NCBI GenBank assembly: GCA_020859645.1
Contig: JAJBVU010000290.1
Location: 1-19,073 of the forward strand
Direction: 5' to 3'
DNA from: Eubacterium sp.
GTDB lineage: Bacteria > Bacillota > Clostridia > Lachnospirales > CAG-274
DNA: 19,073 nucleotides
Shown: in pieces, positions 1 to 6,138 of the stretch
How the letters are laid out: each line of letters opens with the position of its first letter
Numbering within the stretch: position 1 is the first letter of the stretch
Position numbers and translations under genes: made by a program
Notes under the pieces: generated by a model
Told to the model about the DNA's origin: nothing
The model's database searches: none
The model's input: the letters and a program-made list of their open reading frames with translations, nothing else

Positions 1-158
1 GAAATATTGTAGTTAGGGTTCTGATTTTTGATAAATTTTCTGATTTTATTGTCCTCTACAAGATAATCGGCATAATTCTTCTTATCCGCATACCAAACGG
101 AATCCCAGCCTTTGATTACGCCAACTCTCAGTCCGTGAGGATTAACTTTCTGACCCAT
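1..158 (-). CDS. rpsC: 30S ribosomal protein S3, N-terminal part (cut by window edge)
   Basis: This is the first 52 or so codons of uS3, a small-subunit protein of the 30S head at the mRNA entry channel. The visible start MGQKVNPHGLRVGV is the family's characteristic N-terminus, followed by the segment reading KGWDSVWYADKKNYADYL. The rest of the gene, including both KH-type regions, lies beyond base 1. It begins 12 nt after the rplV stop, and an AGGAGG-type site sits inside that gap, so it is cotranscribed with the S10 operon. The position after rplV is the standard order. Identification is secure despite the truncation, which is due only to the window edge. Confidence 0.97.
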   Translation of the reverse strand, partial: MGQKVNPHGLRVGVIKGWDSVWYADKKNYADYLVEDNKIRKFIKNQNPNYNI

Positions 159-170
159 TAATAAACCTCC

Positions 171-560
171 TTATCTCTCGTTCAAATAGATGGAAATGTG
201 AGATGTCTGCTTGTTGATTCTGTAGGCTCTGCCCTGAGCTCTGGGCTTAATTCTTTTAAGCGTGGGGCCCTGGTTTGCAACTGCCTCCTCAACATACAAT
301 TTATTAACGTCCAACTCCATATTATTCTCGGCATTAGCCGCTGCGCTTTTAAGAACCTTTCCTATAACATCAGCAGCATATCTGGGTGAATAAGCAAGAA
401 TACCCATTGCTTCACCTACAGACTTGCCTTTAATCTGGTCTAAAACAATCTTTGCCTTTGTGCTGGAAAGACGAACATATTTAGCATGAGCATGAGCCCT
501 TGTTTCTCTGTTCTGCTCGTTTCTTTCCTTTTTGATTTGGCTTCTATGTCCTTTGGCCAT
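171..560 (-). CDS. rplV: 50S ribosomal protein L22
   Basis: uL22 is an early-assembly 50S protein whose extended beta-hairpin lines the peptide exit tunnel. The 129-aa product has a basic N-terminal extension (about 20 residues). The typical core follows: AHAKYVRLSSTKAKIVLDQIKGK, then SAAANAENN, and the C-terminal hairpin with LKRIKPRAQGRAYRI and TSHISIYL. Macrolide resistance in this family arises by changes in that hairpin, and nothing abnormal is visible here. The ATG has a strong AGGAGG site about 8 nt upstream. It lies 42 nt after rpsS and 12 nt before rpsC in the S10 operon. The length is slightly above the usual 110-120 residues because of the N-terminal extension. Confidence 0.98.
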   Translation of the reverse strand: MAKGHRSQIKKERNEQNRETRAHAHAKYVRLSSTKAKIVLDQIKGKSVGEAMGILAYSPRYAADVIGKVLKSAAANAENNMELDVNKLYVEEAVANQGPTLKRIKPRAQGRAYRINKQTSHISIYLNER

Positions 561-602
561 TAAAAAGCCCTCCTTTCAAAAAACGATAACGGTCATGCTT
601 TA

Positions 603-887
603 TTATTTAACCTTAGACTTCTTGTCTGCGTCCTTGCCGTGGCCTCTGTATGTTCTTGTAAGAGCAAACTCGCCAAGCTTGTGACCGATCATATCCTCGG
701 TAATATATACGGGAACATGCTTTCTTCCGTCATGAACGGCGATTGTGTGACCGATCATATTGGGGAAGATTGTTGAACGGCGTGACCATGTTTTAATAAC
801 ATTCTTTGTATTAGCGGCATTTTCAGCCTCGACCTTTTTCATAAGATGCTCGTCGCAAAAAGGTCCTTTTTTAATTGATCTGCTCAT
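603..887 (-). CDS. rpsS: 30S ribosomal protein S19
   Basis: uS19 lies in the 30S head and forms intersubunit bridges with L5. The 94-aa product shows family hallmarks: MSRSIKKGPFCDEHLMKKV at the N-terminus, TWSRRSTIFPNMIGHTIAVHDG in the middle, and MIGHKLGEFALTRTYRGH near the C-terminus. The length is normal. A GAGGAGG site precedes the ATG by about 8 nt. It sits 16 nt downstream of rplB and 42 nt upstream of rplV, in the usual S10-operon order. Confidence 0.98.
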   Translation of the reverse strand: MSRSIKKGPFCDEHLMKKVEAENAANTKNVIKTWSRRSTIFPNMIGHTIAVHDGRKHVPVYITEDMIGHKLGEFALTRTYRGHGKDADKKSKVK

Positions 888-903
888 TTATGCGGCCTCC
901 TCA

Positions 904-1731
904 TTAGCTGTCTCTTCTGCGGATAATATATTTGTCGCCGGCCTTGTTCTTTCTTGTTTTATAACCGAGAGCAGGCTTGCCCCAAGGTGTACAGGGACCG
1001 GGACGTCCGATAGGCGCTCTGCCCTCGCCGCCGCCGTGGGGGTGGTCATTGGGGTTCATAACAGAACCTCTGACAGTAGGTCTGATACCCATATGTCTCT
1101 TCTTACCTGCTTTACCGATGTTAATAAGCTCGTGCTCGTGGTTGCCTATAGCACCGATTGTAGCCTTACAGTCGATAGGCAAAAGTCTCATTTCGCCGGA
1201 GGGAAGTCTTACTGTAGCAAATCTGCCTTCCTTAGCCATAAGCTGAGCAACGTTGCCTGCGCTTCTTACAAGCTTTCCGCCTGCTCCGGGAGTCATTTCG
1301 ATGTTATGAATTTCGGAACCAACGGGGATCTTTCTCATAGGAAGAGCGTTACCTGTTTTAACCTCGGCTTTTTCGCCGCTTTCAACTGTTTCGCCGACCT
1401 TAAGTCCTTCGGGAGCGAGAATATATCTCTTTTCGCCGTCAGCGTAGAAAAGCAAAGCAATATTTGCTGTTCTGTTGGGATCGTATTCGATAGCTGCTAC
1501 CTTTGCAGGTACGTTATCCTTATTTCTCTTAAAGTCGATAATTCTGTATTTCTTTTTTGTTCCGCCGCCGATGTGACGAACGGTTATTTTACCCTGTGCA
1601 TTACGTCCTGCTGTTTTCTTAATATGAACACAGAGGCTCTTTTCGGGAGTAGATTTAGTGATTTCGGAAAAGTCCGAAACAGTCATCTGCCTTCTTGAAG
1701 GTGTATAAGGCTTAAATCTCTTAATACCCAT
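904..1731 (-). CDS. rplB: 50S ribosomal protein L2
   Basis: uL2 is a core 50S protein needed for subunit association and peptidyl-transferase function. The 275-aa product has the expected N-terminus (MGIKRFKPYTPSRRQMTVSDF), the RNA-binding middle domain (GGGTKKKYRIIDFKR; IEYDPNRTANIALL) and the C-terminal segment MGIRPTVRGSVMNPNDHPHG. That segment contains the histidine (NDHPHGGGEG) that is nearly invariant in the family. The length is normal. AAAGGAGTG lies just upstream of the ATG. The 67-nt gap to rplW is longer than most gaps in this operon and holds a small inverted repeat (see separate entry). Confidence 0.98.
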   Translation of the reverse strand: MGIKRFKPYTPSRRQMTVSDFSEITKSTPEKSLCVHIKKTAGRNAQGKITVRHIGGGTKKKYRIIDFKRNKDNVPAKVAAIEYDPNRTANIALLFYADGEKRYILAPEGLKVGETVESGEKAEVKTGNALPMRKIPVGSEIHNIEMTPGAGGKLVRSAGNVAQLMAKEGRFATVRLPSGEMRLLPIDCKATIGAIGNHEHELINIGKAGKKRHMGIRPTVRGSVMNPNDHPHGGGEGRAPIGRPGPCTPWGKPALGYKTRKNKAGDKYIIRRRDS

Positions 1732-1757
1732 TTCTTACACTCCTTTCATATGGGGAA

Positions 1758-1778
1758 ACGGGTACACAACGCACCCGT
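1758..1778 (-). repeat. Short inverted repeat between rplW and rplB
   Basis: The arms acgggt (1758-1763) and acccgt (1773-1778) can pair as a 6-bp GC-rich stem with a 9-nt loop, in the 67-nt gap between the rplW stop and the rplB start. No T-run follows on the coding strand, so it is not an intrinsic terminator. It could be an mRNA-stabilising or processing hairpin or have no function. Confidence 0.4.
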
Positions 1779-1798
1779 GTGTGTCATTTTGCTGCTGA

Positions 1799-2098
1799 TT
1801 ACATTCCCTGGAATACTTCGATTTCCTTGGAATCTTCTGTGAGCTGAACGATAGCTTTCTTTCTTGCGGCTGTTTTGCCGAAGGTATAGCCTCTTCTTTT
1901 AACCTTGCCGTTTAAGTTCATAGTGTTTACATAAGCAACCTTTGCTCCGTCAAACATTTTCTCAACAGCTTCTTTAATCTGGCTCTTAGTAGCGTCTGTG
2001 TGAACATAAAACGCATACTTCTTGTCAGCCATATCGTTCATAGTTTTTTCTGTGATAACAGGACGTAAAATAACGTCATAATATTTAATGTCAGCCAT
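1799..2098 (-). CDS. rplW: 50S ribosomal protein L23
   Basis: uL23 sits at the tunnel exit and docks trigger factor and SRP. The 99-aa product carries the family's DVILRPVITEKTM start, the KYAFYVHTDATKSQIKEAVEKMF helix and the VNTMNLNGKVKRRGYTFGK hairpin loop. The length is normal. Its ATG overlaps the rplD stop codon by one base (TAATG), implying translational coupling to rplD. Confidence 0.97.
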   Translation of the reverse strand: MADIKYYDVILRPVITEKTMNDMADKKYAFYVHTDATKSQIKEAVEKMFDGAKVAYVNTMNLNGKVKRRGYTFGKTAARKKAIVQLTEDSKEIEVFQGM

Positions 2099-2718
2099 TA
2101 TGCGTATACCTCCTCTATCTTCTCAACTGCGCTCTTTGTAACAACGAAAGCGTCATACTTGAGAATGTCATAGGGGTTAATAGTGCCGACTGAAGCTGTC
2201 TTAACATCCTCAATGTTTCTTGCGGAAAGAACAACGTTTTTGTCATTATCGTTTATAACAACAAGAGCCTTCTCGGCGCCGATGTTCTTAAGAACCTTAG
2301 CCATATCCTTTGTCTTAGGAGCGTCAAACTTAAGCTCGTCAAGCACAAACACCTTATAATCGTTATATTTAGCTGTAAGAGCGCTCTTAAGAGCAAGTCT
2401 CTTAACCTTTTTGTTTAATTTGAAAGAATAATCTCTCGGCTTGGGAGCGAATACAACTCCGCCGCCCTTCCACTGGGGTGAACGAATGGAGCCCTGTCTT
2501 GCTCTGCCTGTACCCTTCTGTCTCCAGGGCTTCTTTCCGCCGCCTCTTACCTCTGCTCTTGTGAGAGTACTCTGTGTACCCTGACGCTTGTTGGCAAGCT
2601 GCTGAACAACAGCCAAATGGAGAACATGTTCATTTATTTCAGCTGCGAAGATGCTGTCGGAAAGCTCGATCTGACCGACTTTCTCTCCGTTCATATTTAA
2701 AACCTTTGCTAATGCCAT
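2098..2718 (-). CDS. rplD: 50S ribosomal protein L4
   Basis: uL4 is an exit-tunnel protein and, in several bacteria, the autogenous regulator of the S10 operon. The 206-aa product contains the loop that reaches the tunnel: GTQSTLTRAEVRGGGKKPWRQKGTGRARQGS, ending in RSPQWKGGGVVFAPKPRDYS. A globular Rossmann-like remainder follows. The length is normal. It lies 24 nt downstream of rplC, has a good SD site, and its stop overlaps the rplW start. If the rpsJ leader in this window is an L4-binding element, this protein would be the repressor; that link is inference. Confidence 0.97.
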   Translation of the reverse strand: MALAKVLNMNGEKVGQIELSDSIFAAEINEHVLHLAVVQQLANKRQGTQSTLTRAEVRGGGKKPWRQKGTGRARQGSIRSPQWKGGGVVFAPKPRDYSFKLNKKVKRLALKSALTAKYNDYKVFVLDELKFDAPKTKDMAKVLKNIGAEKALVVINDNDKNVVLSARNIEDVKTASVGTINPYDILKYDAFVVTKSAVEKIEEVYA

Positions 2719-2742
2719 TTACAATTCCTCCTTTCGTCCTTA

Positions 2743-3375
2743 TCAGTTAGACTTGACTGTCTCTTTGACAACAACGACAGAACCCTTGCTTCCGGGAACG
2801 GCGCCCTTAACAAGCAGCAGATTCTTCTCGGCGTCAGCTCTGACAACCTCAATATTCTGCACTGTTACGTTTACTGAACCCATATGTCCGGGCATCTTCT
2901 TACCCTTCTTAACCTTTCCGGGTGAAGTACCTGAGCTTAAAGAACCCAGTGAACGGTGATATTTAGAGCCGTGAGCCATGGGGCCTCTGTGAGCTCCGTG
3001 ACGTCTGATTGCGCCCTGATAACCGTGACCCTTTGAAACGCCGCTTACGTCAACGTGATCGCCTACAGCGAAGATGTCGGCTTTAATTTCAGCGCCTACC
3101 TCGTAGTCAGCGGAGTTTTCAAGCTTAAGTTCCTTAAGAACCTTCTTGGGAGCAACGCCGGCTTTGTCGAAATGACCCTTGTCGGGCTTGTTTACGTTCT
3201 TTTCCTTTACATCGCCGAAACCAACCTGTAAAGCTTCATAGCCGTCGGTTTCAACTGTTTTCTTCTGTGTAACAACACAGGGACCCGCTTCCAAAACCGT
3301 AACGGGAATTAATAAGCCTGCCTCTGTGAAAACCTGCGTCATGCCGATTTTCTTGGCAACTATTGCTTTCTTCAT
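2743..3375 (-). CDS. rplC: 50S ribosomal protein L3
   Basis: uL3 is one of the first proteins to bind 23S rRNA and reaches toward the peptidyl-transferase centre. I chose the ATG at 3375 (MKKAIVAKKIGMTQVF, 210 aa). The in-frame GTG at 3387 overlaps the AGGAGG site (3387-3392), whereas the ATG lies 11 nt after it. Family features seen are the GMTQVF start, the DVSGVSKGHGYQG segment and the central extension RHGAHRGPMAHGSKYHRSLGS followed by PGKVKKGKKMPGHMG. It begins 150 nt after the rpsJ stop, unusually far for this operon. That gap holds a hairpin described separately. Confidence 0.97.
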   Translation of the reverse strand: MKKAIVAKKIGMTQVFTEAGLLIPVTVLEAGPCVVTQKKTVETDGYEALQVGFGDVKEKNVNKPDKGHFDKAGVAPKKVLKELKLENSADYEVGAEIKADIFAVGDHVDVSGVSKGHGYQGAIRRHGAHRGPMAHGSKYHRSLGSLSSGTSPGKVKKGKKMPGHMGSVNVTVQNIEVVRADAEKNLLLVKGAVPGSKGSVVVVKETVKSN

Positions 3376-3437
3376 ACAGAAAAGCACCTCCTAAACTATA
3401 CAGCGGATTACTCTTAAATAACCCGAGCAATCATTCT

Positions 3438-3484
3438 AAGTTAATATAAGGAGAACCTATTTACCTTATATATAACCTTAACTT
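3438..3484 (-). repeat. Bulged inverted repeat in the rpsJ-rplC gap
   Basis: The arm aagttaatataagg (3438-3451) can pair over all 14 positions with bases 3464-3484 if a 7-nt bulge is left out of the longer arm. The loop is 12 nt. The element is AT-rich and lies in the 150-nt untranslated stretch between the rpsJ stop and the rplC SD site. No T-run follows on the transcribed strand. It could be a processing site, a translational control element for rplC or a promoter-proximal remnant; function is unknown. Confidence 0.55.
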
Positions 3485-3525
3485 AATAACCTCCGATTAT
3501 ATCGGATTTTATAAAGACAATTTCA

Positions 3526-3837
3526 TCAAAGCATCTTGATGGTAATGTCAACACCTGCAGGAAGATCAAGACGTGTTAATGCGTCTACGGTCTTAGCAGT
3601 AGGCATCAAAATATCAATAAGTCTCTTGTGTGTAGAAAGCTCAAACTGCTCTCTAGAGTCCTTATACTTATGAACCGCTCTGATTATGGTGATAATTTCC
3701 TTCTTCGTGGGGAGAGGAATAGGACCTGAAATCTTAGCGCCTGTCTTTTTAGCTGTCTCAACAATGAGAGCTGCAGACTGGTCGATTAACTTGTGGTCAT
3801 AAGCCTTCAAATTGATTCTGATTTTCTGACTTGCCAT
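3526..3837 (-). CDS. rpsJ: 30S ribosomal protein S10
   Basis: uS10 is a 30S head protein; the same protein is NusE, the partner of NusB in antitermination. I start it at the ATG at 3837, giving 103 aa (MASQKIRINLKAYDHKLIDQ). The longer reading frame upstream would begin before the AAGGAGG site at 3849-3855, which is 11 nt from this ATG. Typical segments are KISGPIPLPTKKEIITI, the TTHK-like loop (here ELSTHKRLIDI) and the C-terminal LDLPAGVDITIKML. It is the first gene of the S10 operon, preceded by a roughly 218-nt leader and a sigma-A promoter. Confidence 0.98.
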   Translation of the reverse strand: MASQKIRINLKAYDHKLIDQSAALIVETAKKTGAKISGPIPLPTKKEIITIIRAVHKYKDSREQFELSTHKRLIDILMPTAKTVDALTRLDLPAGVDITIKML

Positions 3838-4055
3838 AAAAAAAGTCGCCTCCTTAATTCGCACTTTTTAAAAACAGTACGACCAAGTGGTGACTGCACA
3901 GATTTATACTTAAAACAAAAAGCCGCAAAGAACCCCTGTTTTAAGAAAAAACAGTACAGTGACCTACTCGCCCGGTTTCAAATGAACAGGACATTGCTCC
4001 ACGGAAAACCGAATTTCTTCGCAACCTCCGCATCAACGCTCTTAATGTCACATCA
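3838..4055 (-). promoter_or_regulatory. Structured 5' leader of the S10 operon
   Basis: From the predicted transcription start (about 4055) to the rpsJ ATG, about 218 nt are untranslated. On the transcribed strand, GACATT (4049-4044) can pair with AATGTC (3995-3990), closing a domain that contains a CGAA-GAAA-TTCG mini-hairpin. Further down, CTGTTTT (3954-3948) can pair with AAAACAG (3942-3936). CTTAAAACA (3945-3937) could instead pair with TGTTTTAAG (3917-3909), and a second CTGTTTT copy lies at 3877-3871, near the SD site. These pairings exclude one another. Ribosomal-protein operons are commonly under autogenous control through such leaders (L4 for S10 in Escherichia coli). Which protein binds here, and whether this matches a catalogued family, I cannot tell. 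Confidence 0.65.
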
Positions 4056-4061
4056 CTAATC

Positions 4062-4090
4062 ATTATACACTCACTTCCCAAACTTTGCAA
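4062..4090 (-). promoter_or_regulatory. Sigma-A promoter of the S10 operon
   Basis: On the minus strand a TTGCAA -35 box (4090-4085) and a perfect TATAAT -10 box (4067-4062) are separated by exactly 17 bp. The predicted start is near 4055. It is the only convincing promoter seen upstream of rpsJ. Confidence 0.8.
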
Positions 4091-4091
4091 G

Positions 4092-4192
4092 TATTTTTTA
4101 AAAAATTTCCAACAAACTTTTTCTTATCTTTCACCAAAATTTTATACGTTTTGAACAAAAATGCCCTGTTTTTCTATTTCAAACACCTCTCA
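4092..4192. other. AT-rich spacer with no recognised gene
   Basis: This is the stretch between the S10 promoter and the palindromic repeat. It is rich in A and T runs, which may act as upstream promoter elements for the S10 operon. I see no credible coding region, RNA gene or terminator in it. Confidence 0.5.
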
Positions 4193-4226
4193 GTCAGCTT
4201 CGCTGACAGCTCCCCTCAAGGGGAGC
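4193..4226. repeat. Double-hairpin palindromic repeat, probably dispersed
   Basis: Two perfect hairpins lie side by side: gtcagc-ttc-gctgac (4193-4207) and gctcccc-tcaa-ggggagc (4209-4226). They are GC-rich against very AT-rich surroundings. From memory, closely similar double palindromes recur in intergenic regions of gut Clostridia genomes; this is recollection, not a search. Neither hairpin is followed by a clear T-run on either strand, so a repeat is preferred over a terminator. The orientation relative to any parent element is unknown. Confidence 0.6.
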
Positions 4227-4281
4227 CTTGCCGCACCCTTAAGTCTTTCTATCACAAATCATCTTCAATTCCAAAAAGTTC

Positions 4282-4310
4282 TTGACAGAGCCTAAATAAA
4301 ATCTTATAAT
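4282..4310 (+). promoter_or_regulatory. Consensus sigma-A promoter of deoD
   Basis: A perfect TTGACA (4282-4287) and a perfect TATAAT (4305-4310) are spaced by 17 bp. The predicted transcription start is about 4317. The full consensus match implies high basal strength, and the leader terminator just downstream offers a way to reduce it. Confidence 0.9.
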
Positions 4311-4338
4311 TGAAGTGATAAGGAAGTCACAAGCTTCA
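4311..4338 (+). promoter_or_regulatory. Imperfect dyad at the deoD transcription start
   Basis: TGAAG (4311-4315) pairs with CTTCA (4334-4338), and inside it GTGA (4315-4318) pairs with TCAC (4327-4330). The dyad sits directly on the predicted start site, so a DNA operator for a repressor is more likely than an RNA hairpin, because its left arm would be only partly transcribed. Factor unknown. Confidence 0.4.
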
Positions 4339-4350
4339 GCGGGCGCAAAA

Positions 4351-4383
4351 CATTCCGCCTTTAAGGGCGAGAATGCTTTTTTT
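4351..4383 (+). terminator. Intrinsic terminator in the deoD leader (attenuator)
   Basis: CATTC (4351-4355) pairs with GAATG (4371-4375), enclosing an inner stem CGCCT/GGGCG (4356-4360 and 4365-4369; one pair is T-G). A run of seven T follows at 4377-4383. It lies between the promoter and the deoD start, 52 nt before the ATG, so read-through must be allowed for expression. Upstream GCGGG (4339-4343) could pair with part of CCGCC in the left arm and act as an antiterminator. The space before the terminator is only about 35 nt, too small for most riboswitch classes, and I do not recognise an aptamer. Confidence 0.7.
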
Positions 4384-4434
4384 ATACCTTGCGTATTATT
4401 ATAGAAGAAACTCATAAAAAGAGGAGGAATTTTT

Positions 4435-5151
4435 ATGGTAAACACCCCCCATATAAACCCTTTGGCTGATATAGCCGAAACCATACTTTTGCCCGGCGAC
4501 CCTCTCAGAGCCAAAATGATAAGCGAGGTCTTTTTGGAAGGCTCCGTCTGCTTCAATAAAGTCAGAGGCGCTTTGGGCTTTACGGGCACTTACAAGGGCA
4601 GAAAAATTTCCGTAATGGGTACGGGAATGGGTATTCCCTCAATGGGCATTTATTCCTACGAGCTTATTAACATATACGGAGTCAAAAATCTTATCCGCAT
4701 AGGCACAACGGGAGCAATGCAGAAGGAAATCAACGTCCGTGACCTTATTTTGGCTCAGGCTGCTTCAACCAATTCCGCATATATGAGCCAGTTCGGTCTT
4801 AACGGCTCTTTTTCTCCCACAGCTAACTTTAAGCTGCTTAAAACCGCTGAGGAGGTCTGCTGCGAAAAATCCCTGCCCCACCACGTAGGCTGTATTTTGA
4901 CAAGCGACAACTTCTATACAGACGATGAAAACCAAATTTCAAGCTGGAGCAAAATGGGTATTTTGGCAACTGAAATGGAAACTGCCGGGCTTTATGCCAA
5001 TGCGGCAAGATACGGCGCAAACGCCCTTTCCATACTGACTGTTTCCGATCATATGATAAACAAGGACGCAGAAATCACCACCGCCGAGGAACGTGAAAAA
5101 AGCTTTACGGCAATGATAGAAACAGCCCTTGAAACAGCAGTAAGACTTTAA
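4435..5151 (+). CDS. deoD: Purine-nucleoside phosphorylase, DeoD type
   Basis: This enzyme phosphorolyses purine (deoxy)ribonucleosides to base and (deoxy)ribose-1-phosphate in the cytoplasmic purine salvage pathway. The 238-aa length fits the hexameric DeoD class. Visible residues are the N-terminal TPHIN (His6), the phosphate-binding LLPGDPLRAK with Gly21 and Arg25, NKVRGALGFTGTYKG (Arg44) and LIRIGTTGA (Arg88). The nucleoside-binding EMETAG lies at 180-185 and the catalytic Asp205 in TVSDH. The ATG follows a very strong AGAGGAGGA site. It is monocistronic or weakly linked to livH, 102 bp downstream, which has its own promoter. Its consensus promoter and leader terminator suggest regulated expression. 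Confidence 0.96.
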   Translation: MVNTPHINPLADIAETILLPGDPLRAKMISEVFLEGSVCFNKVRGALGFTGTYKGRKISVMGTGMGIPSMGIYSYELINIYGVKNLIRIGTTGAMQKEINVRDLILAQAASTNSAYMSQFGLNGSFSPTANFKLLKTAEEVCCEKSLPHHVGCILTSDNFYTDDENQISSWSKMGILATEMETAGLYANAARYGANALSILTVSDHMINKDAEITTAEEREKSFTAMIETALETAVRL

Positions 5152-5172
5152 GACTGTTTCCCAACTTTTTTG

Positions 5173-5201
5173 TTGAAAGTTGAACAAATATATGTTATTA
5201 T
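5173..5201 (+). promoter_or_regulatory. Probable promoter of livHMGF
   Basis: TTGAAA (5173-5178) and TATTAT (5196-5201) are separated by 17 bp, in the 102-bp gap between deoD and livH. The -35 overlaps a 7-bp inverted repeat (5162-5168 with 5176-5182), which lacks a T-run and so is not called a terminator. The predicted start is near 5208. Confidence 0.6.
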
Positions 5202-5253
5202 TAAAAAAGTATTGTAATCGGTAAGAAAAAAATTATTCCGAGGTTAAAAACAA

Positions 5254-6135
5254 ATGAGTTTAATATCTTATCTTATAAACGGCTTAAGCTTAGGCGCCGT
5301 TTATGCAATCATAGCCTTAGGCTATACAATGGTTTACGGCATAGCCAAAATGCTGAACTTTGCCCACGGCGACGTTATTATGGTGGGCGCATATGTGGTT
5401 TTTACCGCTGTCAGCGGAATGGGTATGAACCCCTATTTAGGCATTTTAATCGGGGTTATTGCCTGTACGGTAACAGGTGTTTTAATCGAAACAATTGCCT
5501 ACCGTCCTCTTCTTGAGGTGTCGAAGCTTGCGGTTTTGATTACGGCAATCGGCGTCAGCTACTTTTTACAGAATGTTGCTCTGCTTATTTTCGGCGCAGA
5601 CACAAAGTCATTTACATCTGTAGTAGCCTTCAAGGGTCTTTCTCTTGCAGACGGCAAGCTTACAGTCAGAGGCGAAACAATCGTAACAATCGCCGCCTGT
5701 ATTCTTATAGTAATAGTCCTTTCCCTTTTCATTAAATTTACTAAGCCCGGAAAGGCTATGCTTGCGGTTTCGGAGGACGCCGGAGCTGCCCAGCTTATGG
5801 GCATCAACACTAACGGAACTATCGCTTTAACCTTTGCAATAGGCTCAGCCCTTGCGGCAATCGCAGGCGTTCTGCTTTGCTCATCATACCCGGCTCTTAC
5901 TCCCTACACAGGTTCAATGCCCGGTATAAAGGCTTTCGTTGCGGCTGTTTTCGGCGGCATAGGATCAATTCCCGGTGCATTTATAGGCGGCTTGCTTTTG
6001 GGCATAATCGAGATTTTAGGCAAGGCTTACATATCCTCACAAATGGCTGACGCAATCGTTTTCGGAGTGCTTATAGTTGTGCTTCTTGTTAAGCCCACAG
6101 GTCTCTTAGGCAAAGAAATTCAGGAGAAGGTGTAA
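5254..6135 (+). CDS. livH: Branched-chain amino acid ABC transporter permease LivH
   Basis: This is one of two inner-membrane permeases of a LivHMGF-type importer. The 293-aa product is almost entirely hydrophobic, with about eight predicted membrane segments. It opens with the family signature GLSLGAVYAIIALGYTMVYG followed by KMLNFAHGDVIMVGAY. Near the C-terminus FGGIGSIPGAFIGGLLLG is the coupling region that contacts the ATPases. The ATG has GAGG 10 nt upstream. livM starts 3 nt after its stop. Substrate cannot be read from the sequence: the same family also moves urea, amides and other small molecules. Confidence 0.93.
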   Translation: MSLISYLINGLSLGAVYAIIALGYTMVYGIAKMLNFAHGDVIMVGAYVVFTAVSGMGMNPYLGILIGVIACTVTGVLIETIAYRPLLEVSKLAVLITAIGVSYFLQNVALLIFGADTKSFTSVVAFKGLSLADGKLTVRGETIVTIAACILIVIVLSLFIKFTKPGKAMLAVSEDAGAAQLMGINTNGTIALTFAIGSALAAIAGVLLCSSYPALTPYTGSMPGIKAFVAAVFGGIGSIPGAFIGGLLLGIIEILGKAYISSQMADAIVFGVLIVVLLVKPTGLLGKEIQEKV

Positions 6136-6138
6136 ATT

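Noticed and set aside
760..1698. A 312-codon open frame on the plus strand opposite rpsS and rplB
   Set aside because: It lies antisense to two certain ribosomal-protein genes, has no ribosome binding site of note, and its translation is cysteine- and serine-rich with no family resemblance. It is a by-product of the codon use of the real genes.
3793..4059. A plus-strand open frame across the rpsJ leader
   Set aside because: The region is explained by a minus-strand promoter and leader, and the predicted peptide has no recognisable features.
4317..4434. A known riboswitch (purine, preQ1, ZTP or guanidine class) upstream of deoD
   Set aside because: Only about 35 nt precede the terminator, and none of the conserved core sequences of these classes as I remember them can be found. 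Kept only as an attenuator of unknown trigger.
4239..4589. A 116-codon minus-strand open frame overlapping the start of deoD
   Set aside because: It runs antisense through the deoD promoter, leader terminator and N-terminus, and has no recognisable protein features.
5162..5182. Intrinsic terminator after deoD
   Set aside because: A 7-bp inverted repeat exists but has no T-run after it and overlaps the -35 box of the liv promoter.
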